Assembly (NCBI GenBank): GCA_964433135.1
Contig: CAYSQW010000004.1
Coordinates: forward strand, 59,382 to 123,381
Direction of reading: 5' to 3'
DNA length: 64,000 nucleotides
From: CAYSQW01 sp964433135
GTDB lineage: Bacteria > Acidobacteriota > Aminicenantia > Aminicenantales > Aminicenantaceae
Every line of letters begins with the position of its first letter. Position 1 is the first letter of the stretch. The position numbers were made by a program, and so were the translations under genes. The notes under the pieces are model-generated. The model saw only the letters and a list, made by a program, of their open reading frames with translations, did no database searches and had not been told where the DNA came from. This document shows positions 59,496 to 64,000 of the stretch, in pieces.

Positions 59496-61853
59496 CTATT
59501 CATATTTCAAGGCCTGAACCGGATCAGCGGAAGCCGCCCGCAGCGCACGGAAACCGACGCTGCAAAGGGCGAAGGCAAGCACCACTCCCACCGCCCCCAG
59601 GAATGTCAAAAGATCCGGATTGCGACGGTAAGCGAAATGCCGCAGCCATCGATTCATCAACAAGTAGGCAACCGGCCACGCCGCCACATTCGCCAGCAGC
59701 ACCCATTTAGCAAATTCCCGGGTGAGCAGCCAGAGGATTCCTGAACGTGAAGACCCCAGGACCTTGCGAATACCGATCTCCTTCGTCCTTCGTTCGACCT
59801 CGTAAGAAGCCAGCCCGAACAGCCCCAAACCGGCGATGATCAAGCTGAGAACGGTAATGAGACCGGTGATTTTACCGAGACGAACTTCGGATTCATACAA
59901 TCTTTCATACGACTCATCCCAGAAGCGAAAGGAGAACTCAGGCCCGGTCACCAGCCGGGACCAGACGCTTTTCAGTCTATCCAGGGAAGCGGTAATCCGT
60001 TCGGGATGAAGTCTGACCGCGAAATAATTGTATTGATCAGAATACGGGAACCAGGCCAGCGGCTGGATTTCATGATGAAGAGACGCGAAGTGAAAATCCT
60101 TCATAACGCCGATCACAGGCCCCTCTTCGACGATCCTTATCCGTTTTCCCAGGGGGGACGCCCACCCCATTTCTTTAACCGCAGCTTGATTCAGGATATA
60201 GGCATCGGCATCCTCGGCGGTATTCCGATGAAAGGCCCGTCCCTCAACCAGTTCGATCTGAAAGGTTTCCATAAAATCCCGGTCTCCCGAAATCCAATGG
60301 ATCATGCCGTAAAAATTATCCGCGGCTCCTTCTTTCCAGTAATTTTGAAAGCCGATCTTTTCACCCGGCATGAAGTTCGTCCCGGTAACGGACAGAACGC
60401 CGCTCTGCTTGAGGAATTCCGCCTTGAGCGTGTCGAATTTCCCCAAAATCCCTTGATCGTCGATGGGGATCATCACAATCTGATCCTGATTGAATCCGAG
60501 AGTCCTCTGGCGCAGAAAATGGATTTGGTCGGCGATAGCGAAGGTGCTGACGATGAAAAGAGCGGCCGCGGAGAACTGAAGGAAAACCAGCGATTTTCTC
60601 AAAGAAGAGATATTAAGGCGCCGGTTGAAATTCCCGCGCAGAACTCCGCTCGGTTGAAATCTCGACACAAATAGGGCCGGATAAATCCCGGCGGCCAGCG
60701 CCGTGAAAAAAACCGCTCCGGATAGGAACACGGCCAAAGGAAAGACATCCCCTTGATTCAAGCTCAAGCTTTCCCCTGAATACCTGTTGAACACAGGCAA
60801 AAGGAGTTCGATCCACAGCAAGCCAAGAGGAACAGCCGTCAGGGACACGCTCGACGACTCCCCCAGAAACTGAACGACCAAGTCTCTCGGCCGGGCGCCC
60901 AGGACTTTGCGAACGGCCACCTCGCCCGACCGATTGATGTAGCGGGCCAGGGAGAGATTGATGGAGTTGAAGCAGGCCAGCAGCAGGATGAAAAAGGCAG
61001 CGGAGCCGAACAACAGCAGGGTCGAAACCCTGATACCGGGATCGATTTCTCCCGGCAGTCGTGTTCCCAGATGGATCCGGGTCAGCGGCTGAAAATCGAA
61101 ATCCTGCCTTGTGACGTATCGGCTCTCGGCCCCGCGGTATTTTTCCACGAACTCGGGCATGGCCGAATCGAGCTCTTCGGGGGAAGCGTTTTCATGCAGC
61201 AGAACATAGGTGAAGTAGTTGGAAATACCCCATTCATCGGCATGAGCTTGATGATAAGGCAGAAAAGAACCCAGAAAATCAAAACGGAGGTGCGAATTGC
61301 CGGGGATGTCATGAAAGACTCCGGCGATCGTGTAATCGGTATCTTCATACAGCGTGACCGTCCGGCCCACGGGATCCGTTTCGGAGAAATATTTTTCCGC
61401 CGCCTTCCGCGAAATCAAGAGAGCCCTTGGATCCCGCAGGGCCCCGCTCCCATGCCCCCTGATCATAGGGAAAGAGAATATTTCAAATAATTCCGGATCG
61501 GAAAACGCTACATTTTCCAATAATCGCCTTCCCTCCCACGAGATTCTGACTTGACGCCGACAGAAACGGGTTGTCCGCTCAACCTGAGGAAAATCAGATT
61601 GGAGCGCGGGCCCCAAGCCGGCCGGCGTTTTCGCATACCGCTGTTCCCGACCCTCCGACCGCCACCGGCGTGTGACCCGGTAGATACGCTCCGCTTTTTC
61701 GTGAAAACGATCGAAACTCAGCTCATTCCGGACAAACAGGAAGAGAACGGCACAGCAGGCCAGGCCCAAGGACAACCCTGTAAGGATGATCATAGAATAG
61801 GTTTTGGTTCGAAACAGGTTCCTGTATGCCGATTTCACATAATTTTCAAACAT
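59496..61853 (-). CDS. FtsX/MacB-type ABC transporter permease
   Basis: The 785-residue protein has a double MacB_PCD-FtsX layout. TM1 lies at about 15-40 (YSMIILTGLSLGLACCAVLFLF), with a periplasmic domain at about 45-275 and three TMs at about 280-395. A second TM (about 415-440) leads into a second periplasmic domain (about 445-660), and three last TMs end the protein (665-775). LARYINRSGEVAVRKVLGARPRDLVVQFLGES and EVERRTKEIGIRKVLGSSRSGILWLL, read in pieces, are the two coupling-helix motifs. This family is abundant in Bacteroidota and Acidobacteriota/Aminicenantes. No ATPase gene adjoins it. A sigma-54 promoter and an upstream dyad precede it. Confidence 0.9.
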   Translation of the reverse strand: MFENYVKSAYRNLFRTKTYSMIILTGLSLGLACCAVLFLFVRNELSFDRFHEKAERIYRVTRRWRSEGREQRYAKTPAGLGPALQSDFPQVERTTRFCRRQVRISWEGRRLLENVAFSDPELFEIFSFPMIRGHGSGALRDPRALLISRKAAEKYFSETDPVGRTVTLYEDTDYTIAGVFHDIPGNSHLRFDFLGSFLPYHQAHADEWGISNYFTYVLLHENASPEELDSAMPEFVEKYRGAESRYVTRQDFDFQPLTRIHLGTRLPGEIDPGIRVSTLLLFGSAAFFILLLACFNSINLSLARYINRSGEVAVRKVLGARPRDLVVQFLGESSSVSLTAVPLGLLWIELLLPVFNRYSGESLSLNQGDVFPLAVFLSGAVFFTALAAGIYPALFVSRFQPSGVLRGNFNRRLNISSLRKSLVFLQFSAAALFIVSTFAIADQIHFLRQRTLGFNQDQIVMIPIDDQGILGKFDTLKAEFLKQSGVLSVTGTNFMPGEKIGFQNYWKEGAADNFYGMIHWISGDRDFMETFQIELVEGRAFHRNTAEDADAYILNQAAVKEMGWASPLGKRIRIVEEGPVIGVMKDFHFASLHHEIQPLAWFPYSDQYNYFAVRLHPERITASLDRLKSVWSRLVTGPEFSFRFWDESYERLYESEVRLGKITGLITVLSLIIAGLGLFGLASYEVERRTKEIGIRKVLGSSRSGILWLLTREFAKWVLLANVAAWPVAYLLMNRWLRHFAYRRNPDLLTFLGAVGVVLAFALCSVGFRALRAASADPVQALKYE

Positions 61854-61872
61854 GTCACCATCTCATTGAAAC

Positions 61873-61888
61873 TGCAAATAACATGCCA
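61873..61888 (-). promoter_or_regulatory. sigma-54 promoter of the FtsX-type permease gene
   Basis: TGGCATGTTATTTGCA on the minus strand has GG and GC exactly 10 bases apart and matches the TGGCACG-N4-TTGCA consensus except for one base. The predicted start near 61862 gives a leader of about 10 bases before the ATG at 61853. Confidence 0.82.
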
Positions 61889-61957
61889 CATCCCATCCCC
61901 TGTTAATGCCGACCTGCGCCTTCCTTCTCGCCAGTTCATGTTCAAATCGGTGACACC

Positions 61958-61979
61958 ACATGTCCGCTGGCGAACATGT
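61958..61979. promoter_or_regulatory. 22-bp dyad, candidate enhancer-binding-protein site
   Basis: ACATGT-c-CGC-tg-GCG-a-ACATGT: 18 of 22 positions are symmetric. Its centre lies about 105 bp upstream of the predicted sigma-54 start, the usual distance for an NtrC-type activator site. A further half site CATGTTC is at 61938-61944. Confidence 0.65.
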
Positions 61980-62216
61980 TGCTCCCTCCCCCTGCATCAT
62001 GACCGTTTCCCGGAACGCCCCGCTTTCGACAAAGGCCGGGGATCCCACGGTCCTGAACGGCGGAATCCGCAACCGATCCGTGCGATTTCACGTATAATGA
62101 TAAGGGTAAAGAGAAGCTTTAGAGGATTGATCTCTACAGAAAGAAACAGAGTCCCTGTTTCATGAACGATTTTTTCTCGGAAGCCAAAAGGACGTGAAGA
62201 ACGCAGCCGGATTCTA
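61980..62216. other. Intergenic region upstream of the kinase gene, possible small RNA
   Basis: No protein-coding frame is convincing. A TATAAT at 62093-62098 (no good -35) is followed by two short hairpins, TAGAG/CTCTA (62120-62136) and GAAACAG/CTGTTTC (62143-62161). Six T follow at 62170-62175, eight bases after the second stem. This could be a transcript of about 70 bases. Confidence 0.3.
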
Positions 62217-62245
62217 TTGACTCCGAATAGAAAATTCATTATACA
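62217..62245 (+). promoter_or_regulatory. sigma-70 promoter of the serine/threonine kinase gene
   Basis: TTGACT, 17 bases, TATACA. The predicted start near 62252 gives a leader of about 24 bases containing the AAGGAAG ribosome site before the ATG at 62276. Confidence 0.65.
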
Positions 62246-62275
62246 TAACCATGTATATAGAAAAGGAAGAATCCA

Positions 62276-64000
62276 ATGAAATGCCCCCAGTGTGACAACG
62301 ACAATCCTTCCGATTCGCGATACTGCGGCATTTGCGGAACTCCATTATCAATCCCGGATACCCCCCGGGAACCCGCAACCCGCACCATCACGACGGCCCC
62401 GACCAAGCTCAAAAGGGGTTCGGTATTCGCCCACAGGTACGAAGTTATCGAAGAGCTGGGGAAAGGTGGAATGGGCCGCGTCTATCGGGTTTCGGATAAA
62501 ACGCTCGGACAGGACATCGCTCTGAAAATCCTGAAACCCGAGATCGCCGACGATAAGACCACGATACAGAGATTTCGCAACGAGCTGTTATTGACGCGCC
62601 TGATATCACACCGAAACGTTTGCCGCATCTACGATCTCAGCGAAAGCGAAGGGGTGCAGTTCATTTCCATGGAATATGTATCGGGAGAGAACCTTAAGAA
62701 TTCTCTTCGCATGATGGAGCGCTTAACCCTCGGAAAAACGATCGCCATAGCCAGACAGATATGCGAAGGGCTCGGCGAAGCCCATCGCCTGGGCGTCGTA
62801 CACCGCGACATCAAACCGCAGAATATCATGATCGATCGCGAAGGCAACGTCCGGATCATGGATTTCGGAATCGCACGATCCCTAAAATCCGAAGGGATCA
62901 CGGACAGGGGAATACGCATCGGAACTCCCGAGTACATGTCCCCAGAACAGGTGGAAGGGAAACCGGCCGATCAACGATCCGACATCTATTCACTGGGAAT
63001 CGTTCTCTACGAACTCGTGTCGGGTAAAGTCCCGTTCTCCGGAGACACCCCCCTCAGCATCGCCCTCAAACACAAGACGGCGATTCCTGAAGACCCGGCC
63101 GTGTTAAATGCTGAAATCCCAGAGACGTTCAGCCGCCTGGTCCTCAAATGTCTGGAAAAGGATCCCGAGCATCGATTTCAGACTACCGAAGAACTGCTCG
63201 CGGCGATCATGGATGTTGAGAACGAGATCACAACTTCGGAAAGAGCGACCTCCCGCAGAAAAACCGATGTTTCCAGGACCGGCGTCCGCCGCCCGGTTTG
63301 GAAAAAGCTCGGAATTCCGGTTTTTATTTCGATAGCGGCCTTATGTGCGATGTTCTGGTTTTTTTTCCTGAAAGGCAAGCTCCTCTTCGCTCCCGAAAAC
63401 CCGGTTTCCATCGCCGTAATCAGTTTTGTCAATCAAACCGGCGATTCTTCTTACGATTACCTCCAGGATGCCATCCCCAACCTCTTGATCACAAGTTTGG
63501 AGCAGTCGAAATACATCCACGTCACCACCTGGGAACGAATGCATGACGTCCTCAGACAGATGGGAGAGGAGCGGAGATCGAGTATTGATCAGGATCTGGG
63601 ATTTGCGCTGTGCCGCCGGGAAGGCATCGAAGCTCTGGCCCTGGGAAGTATTTTCAAAGCAGGAAATACGTTCGCCACCGACGTTAACGTGATGAACGCC
63701 GCGACCAAAGCCCAAATCAAAAGCATCAGCACCCGAGGAGAAGGGGTGGAAAGCATTCTGAGATCCCAGATCGACGAAATAAGCCGTGAGATCGCGCGCG
63801 GGATCGGGCTGACCGAACGGAAGATCGCCGCCGGTGAAGTTCAGATCACTGAAGTCACCACGGCATCGATGGATGCGTACAATTATTTTCTCCGCGGGCG
63901 GGAAGATTATGAAAAATTCTACTTCACGGACGCGAAGCGATTTCTCGAGCGGGCGGTGGAGTTGGATCCCTCTTTTTATATGGCATATCTCTACTTGGCC
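62276..64000 (+). CDS. Serine/threonine protein kinase (Pkn type) with zinc ribbon, TM, TolB-like and TPR parts (runs off the right edge)
   Basis: 575 codons are visible and open to the edge. An N-terminal zinc ribbon has CPQC and CGIC (Cys3, 6, 17, 20). The kinase domain (about 55-315) has the glycine loop GKGGMGRV, Lys84 in IALKIL, HRDIKPQN with Asp178, DFG at 196-198 and GTPEYMSPEQ. One TM lies at about 344-364. The periplasmic part opens ISIAVISFVNQTGDSSYDYLQDAI, read in pieces, a TolB/FlgO-like domain (about 375-510). TPRs begin near 555 (FTDAKRFLERAVELDPS). Such receptor kinases are common in Acidobacteriota/Aminicenantes. Ligand and targets are unknown. Confidence 0.93.
   Translation, partial: MKCPQCDNDNPSDSRYCGICGTPLSIPDTPREPATRTITTAPTKLKRGSVFAHRYEVIEELGKGGMGRVYRVSDKTLGQDIALKILKPEIADDKTTIQRFRNELLLTRLISHRNVCRIYDLSESEGVQFISMEYVSGENLKNSLRMMERLTLGKTIAIARQICEGLGEAHRLGVVHRDIKPQNIMIDREGNVRIMDFGIARSLKSEGITDRGIRIGTPEYMSPEQVEGKPADQRSDIYSLGIVLYELVSGKVPFSGDTPLSIALKHKTAIPEDPAVLNAEIPETFSRLVLKCLEKDPEHRFQTTEELLAAIMDVENEITTSERATSRRKTDVSRTGVRRPVWKKLGIPVFISIAALCAMFWFFFLKGKLLFAPENPVSIAVISFVNQTGDSSYDYLQDAIPNLLITSLEQSKYIHVTTWERMHDVLRQMGEERRSSIDQDLGFALCRREGIEALALGSIFKAGNTFATDVNVMNAATKAQIKSISTRGEGVESILRSQIDEISREIARGIGLTERKIAAGEVQITEVTTASMDAYNYFLRGREDYEKFYFTDAKRFLERAVELDPSFYMAYLYLA

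Overview
The window is a compact bacterial chromosome segment, mid-GC with short intergenic gaps. It opens inside tilS and closes inside a serine/threonine kinase gene. No phage genes, insertion sequence, CRISPR array or plasmid function was seen. The mix of genes points to a Gram-negative, didermal, sigma-54-using bacterium of the Acidobacteriota/Aminicenantes type: a lipoprotein secretin, many TPR proteins, NtrC-like regulators, a Pkn kinase with a C-terminal TolB-like and TPR part, and a large FtsX-type permease. That placement is inference from gene content; no marker phylogeny was possible.

Region 1 (1-8061, minus strand): tilS, a tRNA-Met(CAU), and a tight pilC-pilB-pilM-pilN-pilO-(gspC/pilP-like)-pilQ operon for a type IV pilus or type II secretion machine. 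The secretin is unusual: lipoprotein signal, TPR segment and C-terminal cohesin-like domain in one chain. Region 2 (8.4-13.0 kb, plus): a small membrane/secreted protein, then a PDZ-multi-TM histidine kinase and its NtrC-type regulator. Region 3 (13.0-14.2 kb): 1.2 kb of non-coding DNA between convergent genes, full of degenerate inverted and direct repeats. Region 4 (14.2-26.4 kb): M1 peptidase, M50 protease, scpA-scpB, ispH-rpsA-HU-HIT as an overlapping operon, acyl-CoA dehydrogenase and a PpiD-like chaperone.

Region 5 (26.4-33.1 kb): acyltransferase, NhaC antiporter, a GAF-type sigma-54 regulator and a long TPR protein. Region 6 (33.1-37.3 kb, minus): the classical ffh-rpsP-khpA-rimM-trmD-rplS-rnhB order; rimM is split by a one-base shift in a ten-T run. 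Region 7 (37.4-48.3 kb): accB-accC, an inositol phosphatase with a lectin-like protein, an adaptor/ABC ATPase/Yip1 module without its permease, a DUF4388 protein, then miaA-hflX-TPR/SLH lipoprotein. Region 8 (48.4-55.4 kb): CDP-alcohol phosphatidyltransferase, NlpC/P60 hydrolase, methyltransferase, an ECF sigma/anti-sigma operon with a large repeat protein, and a TPR protein behind a sigma-54 promoter. Region 9 (55.5-64.0 kb): TerC, GNAT, class V aminotransferase, iron-sulfur flavoprotein, a sigma-54-driven FtsX-type permease and the kinase.

Regulatory signals are readable. Many genes carry clean TTGACA/TATAAT-type promoters; at four of them the start codon lies 6-9 bases after the -10 box with no Shine-Dalgarno, which implies leaderless mRNAs. 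Two near-consensus sigma-54 promoters are present, one with a 22-bp dyad about 105 bp upstream that looks like an enhancer-binding-protein site.
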